64,000 bases of DNA from Tanytarsus gracilentus (lineage: Eukaryota > Arthropoda > Insecta > Diptera > Chironomidae): NCBI GenBank assembly GCA_038502055.1, contig JAXRKN010000045.1, positions 4,858,501 to 4,922,500 of the forward strand. Direction: 5' to 3'. The notes beneath the pieces were generated by a model. It was not told where the DNA came from and did not search any database. It saw only the letters and a program-made list of their open reading frames with translations. This document shows positions 10,815 through 26,300 of the stretch, one piece after another (position 1 is the first letter of the stretch; each line of letters begins with the position of its first letter). The translations under genes were made by a program, and so were the position numbers.

Positions 10815-13800
10815 AATATTGCGAGGCTTGCATGATATCTTCATTACATATTGACTACTTAGTTGCAGCTTACGACTTGTGTTAATTTCACTCATTTCCA
10901 TTTATTTATAGATATTGAAAATAATTTCGAGTGGGATGAGGAGAATTCATCAAGGACTTTCATTTTGTGAGGATGGAAAATAATTTTTAACGGTTTTATA
11001 ATTAAAAAAATTATTTCCTATAAATTTCTTAGAATTTCAAACATTCCCAATTTTAATTCAATAAAGAAATTATTAAATTTTCCACGAATTAAGCTTTAAT
11101 TGGTTTTTCCCCGAGTTGATATCAAAAAAATTATTTGTTTAGTACAAAAAATAAATGACATCATCGTGATTTAATTTTTCACCATCTCCTCCGATAAAAA
11201 GCTCACTATTTGTTGTTGTTCTGACTCAAACTTGTCGATTATTTAATACAATTTATCATGCTCTCACTCACTCACGCTGCTATTTATACATGCTCTAAGC
11301 TAAAAAAGAGTTCAAATCAACAACAAAATGCGCAAAATAAATATCTACAACTACAGTGACATTGCTCACATTCAAGTGGAGAGGCAAGAGCAGCGTTCGT
11401 TAGAGTTCATGGTCAAATTAAAAGAGTTCATTCATATCCAAAGCGAAGAGGGTCCGCTCGCGCGCGAGACTGAGAATTGTCGGTCGATTGCATAATTTTT
11501 TTTCTTCTCTCTCACTTTTTTCTTCTGCTCTTCATCCAATTCTCCCTATGTCGAGTATTCTTTTAATAATGTTCTATGTATGCTTGGCATTCTTCTTATT
11601 TTTGCACTGTCTGGTTCTTTCTTCGCACCGCAAAATAACTCGAAATCGGTTCTTAGGTTTATTATGTTATGTACGATGAACTAGAGGGTGATTGACTCGG
11701 TTGATGGACAAAAGAGAGCTTTTAAGCTCAGTGAAGAAAGGGTTGAAGGTTGAAAGTGGAGTGGGAGGAATTGAAACGAGTTCAAAAAATATTTTGATAC
11801 AAAAAAATTAAAGTTGAGAACAAAAGTTCAAAAGCTTTTTCTCAAGAGCTTTGAAAGCTTATTTTTTAAAGCTAAATAAATAATTAGAGAATAACTTTAA
11901 AAATATTTTTAAACTAATAAAGTTTTTAAAATCAAAAAATTTAAATTTTCAGGTACAAAATTTAAAAAAGTCGTTAAAAAATGCGCTCTAATAATCCATC
12001 GTCCAAAGTCATTTCTAACTTTTTTTTTCATTATAATTTTTACCCTTCATTTTCAAGAAGTTTTCCTCTCTCTCTTTAGCAGAATTAAAATGCACGCTAG
12101 GCTCGCTTTCAAGAAGAACTGCAACAAAACTCTTTAGAGTTATGTAAAACAAAAAACATAGCACAGAATGCACACGAGAGGGATTGGAAGAAGAAGAGAG
12201 TTGAGAACGTGCGTTAATGCAAAAATAAAAAGAAAAAGCATATTACATCCATTCCAAGGTGATTCTCAAGGCCAATAGCAGTAAAGACAAATCGACATTA
12301 CGAATCCGTCGAACTCATGCTAGAGCATTTTTTTCTTCTTTCCAACTTTGTTTGTTCCTTCCGACAACGGCGACGACGACATCGCAGTGTTGCTTGATTT
12401 GCGAGAATTCTAACATTCGCAAAAAAAAAGAATTCTCTCTCCCGTGAGGAGTTTTATTTTAGATCGTCGTCTAGACTTTTGGAATTGAGACAGAGCTTCA
12501 GAGAGCGGGAACGATGATGGTGCAAGAATAAGAAGTCAATGTTATATAGTTTTTTGACTTCGTTTTCTTCCTTTTTGACAAATTTTCTCTCTCTCTTCTC
12601 TCGCTATCGTCGAAAAAAAGACTCGATTAAAATTAGCGCATGTTCAGAATTTTCGTTTATATTTAAGGGTTAAAGAACTACGAAAATGAAGAGAGAGAAA
12701 AAAAGTTTTATGTATGTCTGCTGCTGTGCTGATGGATTTGAAAATAACACAAAAAAAGATGAAAGTTGAGATTGACAGCATGAAGATTTTAAAATTTTAA
12801 CATTAAAAAATTAATTTTATTCCAGTTGAAAATTAAAATTAAATTTAGCGTAATTCAAAATTTCAAATAAAATCTTAAGAAAATGTCCATAAAACTCATT
12901 TAATTAATTGACAAACATAAACACACAAAAAAGGGATCTGCATCAAGATTAATGGGTTGTTCATGTCTGCGATGTTCTAGTTGTCAGTGCATTACCCTTC
13001 TGATGATATTTGCACACACAGAAGAGAGAAATTACTTCATACTCTCATCATCGAATAACCTCGTTTCGCTTTTTAAAGGTTGTCTCGACATTCGGAGTTC
13101 CTTAAACTTCACTGAAATTAATTTCGTGGAATTTTGAACTCAACTAATGACCAGTCTCACCCTCGAGACGCGTCTAATTTCCTTTATAACGGAAATTGCT
13201 CTTTTCTCCAGTTCTTAATTCCACGAAAAAGAATCTTTCGAAAACAATTTCAATTTCAAGATCTTTTCCATGAAGTGACATTCACCTCGACCATTCAAAA
13301 ATATTAAATATTAAATATTCCGCGATTTTGGCGGGCGTGCATGCTTCAACTTCAAAATATTGCGAATATTGTTTAGACTAAATATTTTATGCTTAAAGTC
13401 AAATATTTTATTTTATCGCATGCGACAGTTTAAATTTATGTAGGCGAATAAATTTCATCACATTATTATTATTGCGACACAATTTTTGTTTGCTCTTTGA
13501 AGAAGTTCTTTGAGCTGTGCAAATGTTCTGTAAACTTTTATGTGTACATATTGAATGACTTAATAACCTCCAGTAGGTCGATCACATTTTTTTTGTATGG
13601 AGGTAATTTGTCATAAAATTTATTTATAGATATTTATGGATTTGTGAACAAAATTATTAAATTTTTGAAGAACGATTCAATTCTTTAAAAAATATTTTAC
13701 AATTTCTACAAAGATTTAAAAATTTATTTGCAGCTTTATAATTTTTAAAATTTCTTTTGAAAATCAGTAAAAGTAAAAGTCTTACAAAATCTTTAAAATT

Positions 13801-13951
13801 TAAATAATGAAAAATTTTCCCAACGTGAGTTCTGAATTATTCAAAAAATTCAACGTGAACACTGAAAATCTCAATTTGATCCCTGTTTACTTCTCAGAAC
13901 TCAACACATAAAATTTCCCTTGTCAGTTTTTTACTCGTTTTTCTAGAGATC

Positions 13952-13975
13952 CACGTGACACGTTGTATTACATAA
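13952..13975. promoter_or_regulatory. E-box / variant E-box / D-box composite
   Basis: CACGTG (13952-13957) is followed one base later by the variant CACGTT (13959-13964), and then by TTACATAA (13968-13975), the consensus bound by VRI/PDP1-type PAR bZIP factors. An E-box and a D-box side by side upstream of a gene encoding a D-box repressor would allow activation by CLK/CYC together with autoregulation. D-box motifs are common by chance in AT-rich DNA, so only the combination carries weight. Confidence 0.35.
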
Positions 13976-16900
13976 AAAACTCCACCAGAATATTCTATTT
14001 GAATTAACTTTATCAAGGTTTTATATCAACAGTTGTCATGGCGCACACACAATGACATAATAACAATATAATTCCTGCCGTATGTATGAAAAAATTTACA
14101 TTTCTCGTTATCACACGACGGTGAATAGAAGGGAAGTTCAAGAACCTCGAAAAAATTATTGCGCGTCGCCGAAAAAAAAAATTGAAATTTTTGTAACGAT
14201 AACAAAAAGGCTAAAAATATCGAAGAATGTGAGAGAGAGAGGAGAGCTTGATGATTACATAGAGAGATGACACGTTGGAGTAAAAAATTATCTCATCGAC
14301 AAACACACAAACACACCACCATTGTCATGTCAAGCCGGGTATGAATGCCCTCTTTAAAAAAGCTCTCTCGAAGCGCGCGCCATAAGTAAGAGAGAGAGAT
14401 CATTTAACTTTGATCAATTTTACGCGCGAAAATAAACAATTCCTTTCGCTTACACACAAATAAATACATTGGCGATCGGTGTCAATCACCTCCGCACTCA
14501 CTAACGTAAAAAAATGTAAAATATCAAAACGAAGAAACGACGCAGTAATTTTTCTTTCTGCTTTAACCTTTTTTTTCGATGATGTCGAGAGAATGGGATG
14601 GGAAAAGAATGCTGAAATGGGATGATGGTGGTGGCGATGTGTGATGTCAGGTGCATAACCGTTTTTCAGTGATTTTGAGAAAGAAATTTTTATGGCTTTC
14701 TTTCGATGTGACGTTGAAAGGTGTGCCATTGGCATCTGATGTCGCTTGATTGGACATTTTATAAGTCAAAAATTTTTGACAATGTCTATAGAAAAATTTA
14801 ATATCTAAAAATAGGAGAAATTTAAAAATCAAAGAAGCATTAAAAAATATCTTAAAATTTTCCAGGAATTTTTCCAGCATCCAATTTTTTATCAAAAAGC
14901 ATCTTCGGCCACGTTGCATCATCGTGTCATAACAAATCTTCTTCCATGTCTACATGAAGAAATGAGAAATCACTCAAAACTTTTTTATCGCTGAAATTGC
15001 TGTTCTTAAAAAAATTGCAGCCGGCTCGAAAGTACACAGAAAGTTAATAACCTTCCTTAACGGAGCGCAATTAAATTACCCCACAAGAAAAAAAAGCTAA
15101 GGAATCGACTGCAAATGTGGGAAAACAAAAAAAGAGAGGAAATTGAACCTTAAGCGATTGAAACGATGCAGATTTGTTATCGAGAATTTTTGTATGTTCT
15201 TGTGCCGGGTGTTTTACAGCTGCCTTGAGTTTGCTCCTTTATCTGTCGATGCACTCTAAATAATGACTTTTGGGAGAACGCAAGGTGATCGACTACAGGC
15301 CGGTGCAATTTGTTATGAAATCTCTGATAAGATTTGAGGTGCTTTCAAAAAAGTTTAATGAACCTTTTTTCGGTGAAAAATATTTTTTCTTTTTTTTCTG
15401 GCAAAAATTTACCGCGTTTATTTGTTGAATTTTTGTATCACTTAAAATTAACAGTTTTATTCAATAAAAATAATGACGCTAATTTAAAAGATAATCTCAA
15501 AAATTAACAGCAAAAATATTCAGGAATTTCCAAGGACGCGTCGGAATTTCAGAAACATTTCAGAATTTTAACGTTTTTTTCTAGAGTGAGTAAACATTTC
15601 ATCCACATCATTCTTGCGAAATAGCAATTTCATAATCGAACGAAAAAGAGCCACGAAATATTCTCACACCTCAATATATCATCGTTAAAGAATGATTTGA
15701 ATCAGTCCATGTGACTCACGCTGATCGTATAATTCCTTTAAACCTCTTGAGCGAAAAAAAAATCCCATAAACGTATGAGAGCGAAAAAAAAGGATGAGTG
15801 AGTGTGTGCTGTTGTTATTCAACCGATAGAAGTATAGCAAGGCACAACACGAAAAAAATATACATAAGCGCGGCAAGGCAATTATTTAGAGACAAAGAGA
15901 GTGCGATGAACATTAGGTCACCTTGAAAGAGCAAAAAATTGTGGAAACTACCACATTAGTAAGGGAATATAATTCATCGACATATATCCATAGACACTAA
16001 CTCAACTCATGGGGTGGCAGAATTGTCGTTGTGTATAATTATTTCAACATCGCAGACAGTTAAGAGCAAAAATTACGCAACAATGGTCGAAAAACATATC
16101 AAACAATTTTTTATGGTGGCGAAAGGAGCAATGAACAGCACACACTGCGAGGTCGTGTGAAAATTATTTTAGTTCACTTTACAGCACATGGATATCGTCA
16201 CTTACGACTGCATAGAATGTTCATCCGACTTTTCATTCTAGACGGTTGAAAAAACTCTCTTTTTTGCTATAGATCCAAACTACACATCCGAAAACTTTCT
16301 TCTTCCTTTTTTCCCTTCTCTCGTCGTTCACTCAACAGCATGATATAAATCTGTCTGCTAGAACAAGAAGAAAATTTCTGTGTAAAATGAGAAGGGTAAA
16401 CTTAGAAGAGAATTTCCTCAATGTCTCGCGCACAGTCCAATTCAAACGAATGTGCCTGGATTGAGTTTTTATTTAGTTCTTGGAAGGGAAACGATTACGC
16501 AATTTTTTCAGCGAAGGTCGAATTTGCAGACGATTGCCAAATAATTTTAATGGCGTGAAAGAAAATTTTAAACATCAAAAAGGGTTTTGAAAAATTGTCT
16601 GGGGTGCTTTTGAAGAAATGTTCGAAACGAGTTTTAAAATTTTTATTTGATTAAATTTAGCGAGAATAAGAAAATTAAAAAATAATTGAATTTTTAGTAA
16701 ATAAAATAAAACACAAAGCTAGATTTATTTATAATTTAGTTAAAAGAAATAAATTTAGTACATTTCGAATAAGGTTCGAATTCCTAAAATTTAAAATTTG
16801 CAAATCGGGCAATAAAAATATTATTTTTTTAAATTTTTGAGGTTCGATTCCTATTTTTTTTTCTACAATCAAAAATATTAAAAATGAAAATGGAAAAATT

Positions 16901-19900
16901 AGAAATTTAATACCAATTTTAAAAATTTAGGTAAATAAGATTCAATTTATTTGGATTCTAAGTTTAAATTGATGAAAAATCAATGTTGAAAAAATTTAAC
17001 ACTAATTTCAGATAAATTTTGAAATCTCTAAATTTTATTCATTTAAATTTTCTCACATCACTCACGGCAATTTAAAAGTTGAACTAGTTAAACTTCTGTG
17101 CATTAAAATTTGCAAAAAATTAAACAATATCGTCTGGACTAAGTCTTGAAATAATAAATAAAATGAAATCTAACAATTCAGTCGAAGAGAAGCAGCAAAT
17201 AAAGGGAGAACACGACAAAAGGGAAAATGAAGAGATCTCGGGCAATTTCAATTTCCTTTTTGCCTCATTGTTGTGCATATTCCTTGTTTGCTTCTTATTT
17301 TTTTCAGTTGGATTACATAAAAAAATATTGTTTAACGAATATCGCAATAATGAGCACGTGTGTATGAGTTTTTTAATGCTGATATACAAAAGTAATTTTC
17401 ACACACATTTCACTGGATGTGTAAACGCGAGAGGAAGAGAGAAAAATATAAACTTGACGCTGTGTCGTCGTCGTCGTTGGCGAAGGTTATACTTCGGTTA
17501 AAATACTTATTTTCATCAATTCTCTCTCTCTCACTCATGATGTGTGTTTTTTCGTATACATGCCGAAAGAGGTCAATACACTTTTCGCAAAAAAAAATAA
17601 AGCTCTCCGGCTGCCGCTTGACTCGGATATAACAAAACATTTTAAATATCGACAATAACTTTTTTGCTTTCATTATTTTTTTGCCCATCTTTTGATATCG
17701 CTCTAGCGTCGGTTTTGTTTTAAGGGTCAATGACAAAAGGTTTTAATGTCCTTCTCGATTTTATTTTATTCGAGCTGATGATGCAGATGCAGACAAAAGC
17801 TCTTCTTTATTATTTAATTTTATGACCATCATCATTGTCATGTGTGTTTTTACTCTCTCACATTTTTATAACCTAAAAATAACAAACAGAAGAGTGCATG
17901 ACACATTGCAGACAGGCACCGCCAATGAAAATGGGAGTGAGTGTCAATCACACATATATTGGATGTAACTGACCTAACAGATGAAAAAATAATAATAACA
18001 CGAAAGATGAGAACATTTTTTGTTTGGCAGAAAGTAAAAGAATTAAAATCGAGTGAGTGTGCGTGAATGGAAAAGTTTGCAATAAATTTCAACTGAAAAT
18101 AAATTTTTTGGTCTGCATAATATTTGCACAATTATTATCATCTGGAGGTTGAATGTTTATCATATGACGTGCGGTTGTTGATGCGAGCGGAAGGAAAGAT
18201 TGGAAAAAATATAATTAAGCAGATTTTTCTAGATTGAGAATTTTTAAGAATATTTTTCTTCACGGGATCGTCACAAAAAAATTAATTTTATTCTAATTAT
18301 TCTTAATTTATTAAAACTAAAAGTAATAAATTAAAACTTAGTCAATAACAATGCAAAATAAGTTTAGAGCTAAAAACTATTTAACTTTTAAGGTTACAAG
18401 ATCAAATAAAGCTTAGATGTTATGAGCACATGACACACTTTAACTTCATTCTTACTCTCACCAAATTGGGTCATAACAACAATTTAACTTTCCAGTTAAT
18501 TGAATAAAGGAAACCCATTAACGAATGTAAAGCTCTTAATTAAAAAGGAAAATGTATTACAACTTCCTTATCATCATTGTCTGCAATTGCCGCAAACTAA
18601 GGACGACAGCAATGCAATTTATTTAGTCTACTTTGACAAAATTCCCCATAACAAATGTTGCACAAATTAACGACTGTCGTAGGTGTTGCACGATTCAATG
18701 AAAATGGCACAATTTCGTTTGATATTTTTTAGATCACACTCCAACATTTCTTTGTTGTCGCGTGCCCTAGAAATGCCTCGGTGGAAAAAAGAGAGGAGGT
18801 GCATTCGAGTGGTGAGGTAAAAAGTAGATCAAATGACATTGCGAGCAATTTGTCTTAAGAGTTTTACCTTTAAGTAATTTATTATCACACAATATGCACG
18901 AGAAGTTGAGTGTGCAGTGTGTTTTGTGTGTCAGGGAGAAACTTTCTTTTCTTTCTCTTTAGCATCAACAATAACAAGTAATTTCTGATAAAAAGGATGG
19001 GAAACTGTGAGTTTTTTTGAAGCTCAGCATTAAAATATCAAGATGAGCAAAAAATAAAACTTAAGATGTTAACTGGGTTCGAACTCATGCAGTTTTGAAT
19101 TTAAATTTCTATTCTTTCTAAAAATATTTGAAAATGCTACACTAGAAAGTCAAATGACGTGCGTTCAAATCCGCCAAAATGCAATTTTTCTTTTTTGCTT
19201 ATTTATTTTTTAAATTTATTAAATATCAAATCTTTTGTCAAACATTAAAATTCTTAGTCAAATTCTCAATTGCTAGCGTCTCATCCCATTATGAATGCCA
19301 ATAGGCTGCGGCTGCTGCAAGAGAAAAGAAAGTAGTAATATTGTTACATAGTCAGAATGTAGCACAACACTATCTCTTATTACACTATACTGTTTTATAC
19401 TCATTTTTTCTCCATCATAACATCACCATGATCAACTCTTATCCGTATAAAGTAACCGAAAAAAAAGAAATTCCGAAACACAGCGCGTTCTACTTTCTCG
19501 ATGAAAGCAAATGAGCTGCTTTTGTAAGTTTTTTTTCTTTATAAATATTTGAGTTGAAATCTCTCTTCATTCGAGCTTAATGCAATTATTGAAAATTCTT
19601 CTTAATTTCATGATGATGTATTACAATGCGGTGCAATTGAATGTGAAAAATCTCACTTTACTTTGGGATTATCGAGAAATTTTCCTTCTTTTTTACAGTT
19701 TTTTTTGAAAATTATATTTCTTTCTCGTGCAGCGACGGTGTGAAGGAAAATGTGGGTCAAAATGATATCAATGGATCTCTCTCTAAAAAGAAACTTTCTA
19801 TTTACTACTTTGATGTAATTTCTTCTAGATGAAAAATCGAGTCATCGTTGCAACTTTCTTCGACTAGAAGGGTCGCCCTGAATGACTTAATGAGCTTTCG

Positions 19901-22753
19901 ATTTTATCTGATTTTAAACGTTTTTTTTGAAGAATGAATTACTTTGTTGATCGAGAATTTTTTAAATTCGGTTCAAATCTTTATAGGTAATTGTTAAAAA
20001 ATAATACACAATTTTTAATTAAAAGCTCAAAAATTCCTCAAGTTAAACAAACTCAAATCTTTTGATATTTAATCCCTGCCTCAATAAAATTCCTATAAAT
20101 AAATAAATGCAAGCGATTGCAATTTTTTCACTCAAAGCTTTATCAACACAAAAAAAATTAAATTATTATTGTGCATTTTGCTCATTCGTAATCTTATCGC
20201 AAAAAGTACACAAAGACAAACAGAAAGCGAGTTTTGATATAAAATTTTTGCAACTTTGAGTCTGACAAGATTACATTGCAAATGACCTAGAATTGAATGT
20301 CAAAGCCATCGCGGAAAGATTTGAGGTTTGATAGTAAAATTCACAATAAATATTCGACACATTGAATTTAACAAAATTAAAAGAAACTTTTAAAAATTGA
20401 AAGTTAAAAAATAAGAAAAAAATTTTACCGTTGGTCTCGTAAAATTTCCTCGACAACTCTCCACAGTCACTCATGATCATGTATTTAGCGTCATCATGAG
20501 AGTGGCAGCAACAAAAAAGCCATTTTTAAGAAGAAGTTAAAAAGTAGAAAGTTTAGAATCGCATGCATTATTGGTGAATGGCGTACAAAAGAAAATGAGA
20601 GCACCGCAATGCCATAAAGCGACTTTAATAAAAAAAAAAGTATTTCTCTCTCAGCATAACAGCGCTAATTGCAGCTCTTTGAAAACGTACATTATGAAAC
20701 CTTGATGCTTAAATGTTTTGTTTGCCGCACGACGCGCGAGCTCATAATGAATGACATTATCAACTTTCTTTTAATGCAAAGAAGAAACCAGAGAAGAACA
20801 GAAGAAAAAATGAAAGCGAATGAAAAAATTTGCGCATTTTATCACGAAAAAGGTTTTTCATTAAAAATTGTTTATTTCTTTTTTGGGTGTCACAAAAGAA
20901 CCGAGGTTCAGCTAAAAAAATGAAGAAAAATTATGAAAGGTCATTGATAGAAATTAATTGATATCGAAGTTTGTCGTGTCTGTATGCGAAATTTGAAGTG
21001 CAATGACAGAAAAATTAACAATGTCATAGTGACGTGCACATTAGAGGGTAATTGACCGTCTGCATTTTCATCCAAACACAATGACTTTATAATAAAATTA
21101 AGTTAAATCACAATCGATAATACTCGCACATGCTGCGAGGATTATTTTGTGTAAACAAAGAGAGATTAAATAATGACACAGAAAGAAAAAATATTAAAAT
21201 CGTGTGAGTTATCGTAATTCGAAAGTTTTTCTTGAGAGATCTCGTGGTTTTGGTGAAATACTTTTCTCTCTATCGAAGATTTAATAATAATAGCAGCATC
21301 GTTCGGATGTGTCTAATAGAAAACACTTCACATTTCATAATATTGTTCCACTTTTTTCTAGTCGCGGTTTTCTAGTCAATCCCAGTTGGAAATTTATGTT
21401 GAATTTTTACGCAATTGAAATATAATTTTAAATCGATTTTAAACTATTAAAGTTATGTGTAAAAATTTTTTGTTTCATTTTAACTTTTGTTCTAAAATTA
21501 ATTTTATTTTAGAATAATATCAAAAACTGAATTTAGAACATTTGCAGCTGAGGTTCGATTCCTAAATTTAAATCATCAAAGTTTTTTATGTGATAATTTC
21601 TTATTTTAATCTCCGCAATAACTTAATGTATTTTTTCCACATTTCAGTCACTAAAATTAAATTTTTTCGAGAAAGTCTTTTGCGTCAACAAATCTCCCCG
21701 AAAAAAATGAAATCCTTTTACATGACAACAAAATTCTTCCACCGTTGACTCATCGAAATAATCCACGTCATTCGATAATTCACCAATTGGGTGAAATTTT
21801 TCGCCCGACATCGAAAGCTCGAGTTGGATGTTATTGAAGAAATTTCATGAAGTGAAAGTAGGTAGAGAGAAGTTAATTACAAAATCGACTTTTTTGAGAA
21901 ATGGAAAAGTAAGAAGCAAAAAATAAAGCGGTAAAGAGGCTTTTCCTTCACTTCCAATAGCCGCCGCTCATACAAGCTACAATTTTTTTTTCTCTTTCAA
22001 TCATGGCTTTGGTTGCAGTGCCCTTGATATTGAAATAACATACATACTTCGGTGTTGTGAATACACACAAACAAGTCATAACAAAAGAAGTTGTACTTAT
22101 GTGCCGTTATAGCCTTTCTCTCCACCGTAGACAACAAAACGGCATTCAATGTTGAACAATAATAAAAGATGACAGCAAACTTGTCGACAAATTCGAGTGT
22201 GAATTGTGTCATTTTTGATAACGAGCTTTAATTAAGTCAATTTGACTATTACGCCTCGCCACTCTCTTCTTTTCGGAAATAATCAAGGAAAAAAATTGCT
22301 TTATATTCTACGGCGGAATTTTGTGCCCTCTCTGACTCATCAAAATTTGCTTGTTGAGTAATAATTTAATTTAGTGTCTGATTCTAAAGGTTGAAAAGTG
22401 GCGATTTTTGACCTGGGAATAATCTCATTTTGACTGAAATTTAGGATTATCGACATTTCCTAGAATTATTGTTAAATTTCGAATTTTGCATTATTTTCGA
22501 ATCCTTATTTTGATAACAAATATTTTTGACTAATCCAATTCTCTAAATTAATTGTTATGTTCACAAATTTCATCACAAGAACATAACCTTACTAATCGCA
22601 TTATCCTATTAATATCCCACACGCTCTAAACTAATTTTTTAAGCTCATGTGCGGTGGACACATGTGACAGTTTATTAATAATGAAAATTATTACGTCAAG
22701 TGCAACAATAAATGACATTGATTTTTCACATTAATGTTTGATTATGTACATGG

Positions 22754-23350
22754 CACACTGGTTCAGTTTCATATATATTTTTTTCCAAAAAGGCAAGGTC
22801 TGTTTTTAAACACAAAACGTCATTTTTCAAATAGTTCTGACCTTCCTTTATAAGTCCTCAAATTTTCAGCACTTTGAACCAGGGAAATTAAGCCGCATTT
22901 AGGGTTAAAGGACTATATAATATTGCTAAAAACAACCTTTTTAGTTTACCCTTTTAACTTTGATTAAAATTTAATTTTAAAATTAAATAAGTAAATGGAG
23001 AGATTTTGAGTTTTTTATAAATTTATTTAATTTTTTTTAAATTTGGAACTGCCTTAAAGTGAGTAAGAAAATACGTAAACGGCCTTAAAATATTGATTCG
23101 AAAAAGCTTCGCCTGCTTCGTTTAAAGTTCTGAATTCTAACAGCTAAAGAAAGAATCTATCGAATGCAAACACATTGGTGTGCCACCTCTTGCCACCTTG
23201 CCCGAAAATCGACTTTAAAAATGAACCAAATTTGCAGTTTTTCCATATAAAATGGGGTAAAATGATTAAATTTTCTCTTTGAAATTGAACCAAAGATATC
23301 TTTGAATTTTTTTTTGCTGGTAAAAAAGTACGTATACCTGAACCAGTGTG
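22754..23350. mobile_element. Possible MITE with 13-bp terminal inverted repeats
   Basis: CACACTGGTTCAG at 22754-22766 recurs as its exact reverse complement at 23338-23350, bounding about 597 bp without coding capacity. No convincing target-site duplication is visible. Adjacent bases are only loosely similar between the ends, so chance or an old degenerate element are both possible. Confidence 0.35.
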
Positions 23351-26300
23351 GTGGCAATTTTTATGGAAGGTTAAGTTAGTAAAAATTCATTTGTAAAAAA
23401 TCAATAAAAAATATTAAAACTTTGAACGACATTTTGTGGTTTTATTGAATGACCTCGAACAAGTTCATATGAAAATCTCGTAAAAAATCCCTAAAAGCTC
23501 GTCTGGTGAAATCAAATTTCAGATTGTATTAAAACTCTTATTCACGAAGTGACTCCCACTTAGCAACAAAAATATCTAACCCCAAAACTCTTTGTTCTAA
23601 ATAAAAAAATCATCAGAAATAATTTTTAATCGGCATTGTGTGAAAAATGCTCTCTTATCATCACACTATATAAAATCGCAGTTTAATCAAAATGATTGAA
23701 TTACATCATTTTTATTAAATTAATATCAAATCGTATAAAGTTCATCAGGCATCGTCAAGGAGGAATATTCCACTCGAACTACATTAAACTTTTGTACTGA
23801 CTTATCCTTGACCTCTCTCACATTCTCACAGCTGCTGTGTCGTCGTCGCCGCGTTCGGAAAATGTGAGGAAGAAGGGAAAGAAAAGAGTGCAAAAAGAAC
23901 TTTTAATGCTAGTTAAATAGAGCTTGAGAACATTCGAAAATTGAGTCATTTTAAAATCAAATTAAAATCAAATGATTAAAATTTTGAGGTTAGTTTTGAC
24001 TAAAAAATTATTTATTGAGGTTAGTTTTTTTTAAAAAATTCAGCAAAACTTAAAATCTTCTAATCATTCATTTAAAGTTTGTTAATTGCTAAACACTCCG
24101 CGATAGGAAATGATGCAATGCAATCAGAACGAGCAGAGCTCAAGTTTATAAATTTAAAAAACGTGTTGCAATTAATACACAAGATTCTGAGTTTAGCTGA
24201 GATGATAGATTCAACTCACGAGGCATTGACAGAGGTCTGAATAAGCAATTTTTGCTATTGCACAAGAGAAGAGAATGCGATTGTTGTGTAGTCCTCCGGT
24301 TTTGCGTAATCTCGACTATATCTCTCTCACTCTCTCTCAACATTATCAATGGATTTTTTTAGGCACGCGGCATTTCTCAGCTGTCGCGATTTTCACGTGG
24401 ATTCGTCACTCGTCACATGGATAATACATTCGGATACGAACGCAAATCTACAATTACATCTGACATATTTCATGTGACTTTGCATATATAACGTTATGAG
24501 ATTTAGTGAGCGATAATTTCAATATTTTTGGGCCTCATTAAAAATTGAAATAATTTAACTTTTATCCCCTTTCGGTGTCGAGGCAATGACAACGTAATCT
24601 ATATAAATTTTAATATGTTTTATAGAATTTTCTATATAGTGCCGACACTTCTCTCTCTCACTCTCCTTTCATTGAACCTGTGATTTTTTGCGTCGTCGTA
24701 TATACACAAAAATTTTCAATTCATTTGTGTGCTGCACAGTCTGGCTCTTCTTATTATTATTTCATTCTACTTCCATTCATGAGCTTTTATTATTTTATAC
24801 AATTTTTGCCTCCGTTGGTGTGAGTGAGCGAGAGACATGCAACGTAATAACCGAATGGAGAGAAAAAAATATACTTTTTTCCTCCTCAAACGAACTCTCG
24901 AGTCTCGATCGAAGAAAATAAAACCACATTGTTATTTTGTATGTCGAAGCGATAGCACCTATTTTTGCGAGCGTCTCGCGGAATTTTTTTAACATAAAAT
25001 ATTAGAAGACAAGAAAAAAATTATTAAAAGTGAAATTTGATGAGAAAAAAATTAAGAATTTTAAAGGAAAATAAAAATTAACTAAGTGAGGAAAATTTTT
25101 AAATAAGGAAGACCTCTGTTGATGATTCAACTTTGAACACACAAGGCGAAGGTGACTAATAAAATTCAGACAGTGAGAAGAGAGTGAAAATAAGACGAAA
25201 TTTTAACGAATTATTGCGAAAGCGAAATTTCTTCTCAAGTGCAAAACAAATTTTTATTTTCGGTGTTTACTGAAATTATTACTCAGCAAATTTTCTGAGT
25301 AAAAAAAATACTTATTTCCTCGCGAGTGATACAACGTCAAGGAATATTTTTTTCGGTACAAAGCCAAGACGCAGATTCCGGATTAAAAACGACACATAAA
25401 TATTGCAACATTCGTAATTAAAATGTAAGTACAAAATTGCATTAAGTGATGAATTTAAAAAAATAGTTGGCGCTAAAAATAAACTTCAATAAATGTTTGG
25501 AATTTTTGAATTTGATCGAAAATCCAGGAAATAATTTCCAAAATCTTTAAAATCCAGGAAATGATTTTTTAAAATTATTAAAATTTTTAAAATCAAATTA
25601 AATAAAAGTTGAAAAATATATTAAAAAATTTAACATTTATAATTTTAACGGTTTTTGAAAAAATTATTTCAAAAAATATTTTTAAAAGTTTTTTTTTAAA
25701 TTCCAAATATTTTCTAAAAACCACACGAAAAATTCTAAGATCAATTTTCTACTAAAAACAAACTCGATCAAATTCATGAAGAAAATCGTAAATAATTCTT
25801 AAATAAAAGCTCCAAGATGAGAGAGAGAGAGAGATGCAAGGCAATCAGTAGCAATAATGTAGAGAAAATAAACGACCTCAAAAGTGTGTTGCTATTTTGT
25901 GAACGAAAAAATGCATTTCATTAACTGTAAAAAATTTCTCCTCACTCGAAGCACAAATGAAAAAAACAAAAGTATAAAACGTGCGGCATTAAATGACTTT
26001 CCAAACAAAAACATTGCACACAGGCATGCAAAAGTTTCTGTGAGAGCGAAGGAATCTAAGGCGCGAGAAAAAAAGTTACGATTAGATTGTTGACAAAGAC
26101 CTCTAAAACCGCTTATTTCCTATTAAATAACGTGAGTTTACAATATATCGCGTAATATGCACTTCCTCATGCTATTTAATTTTTCTCAATGATACAAAAA
26201 AAAATTCTATTTATAAATTTCATTTTTTCCTTCAATAAAATAAAAATTTCCATTTTATTATTCAATAGACCATAAATAGCATTAATGTCCATGAATGAGT

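Noticed and set aside
14400..17736. Several 90-112 codon frames on both strands (14400-14922, 17120-17736)
   Set aside because: Their composition is low-complexity, they overlap on opposite strands, and they have no recognisable domains. No splice-consistent neighbours were found.
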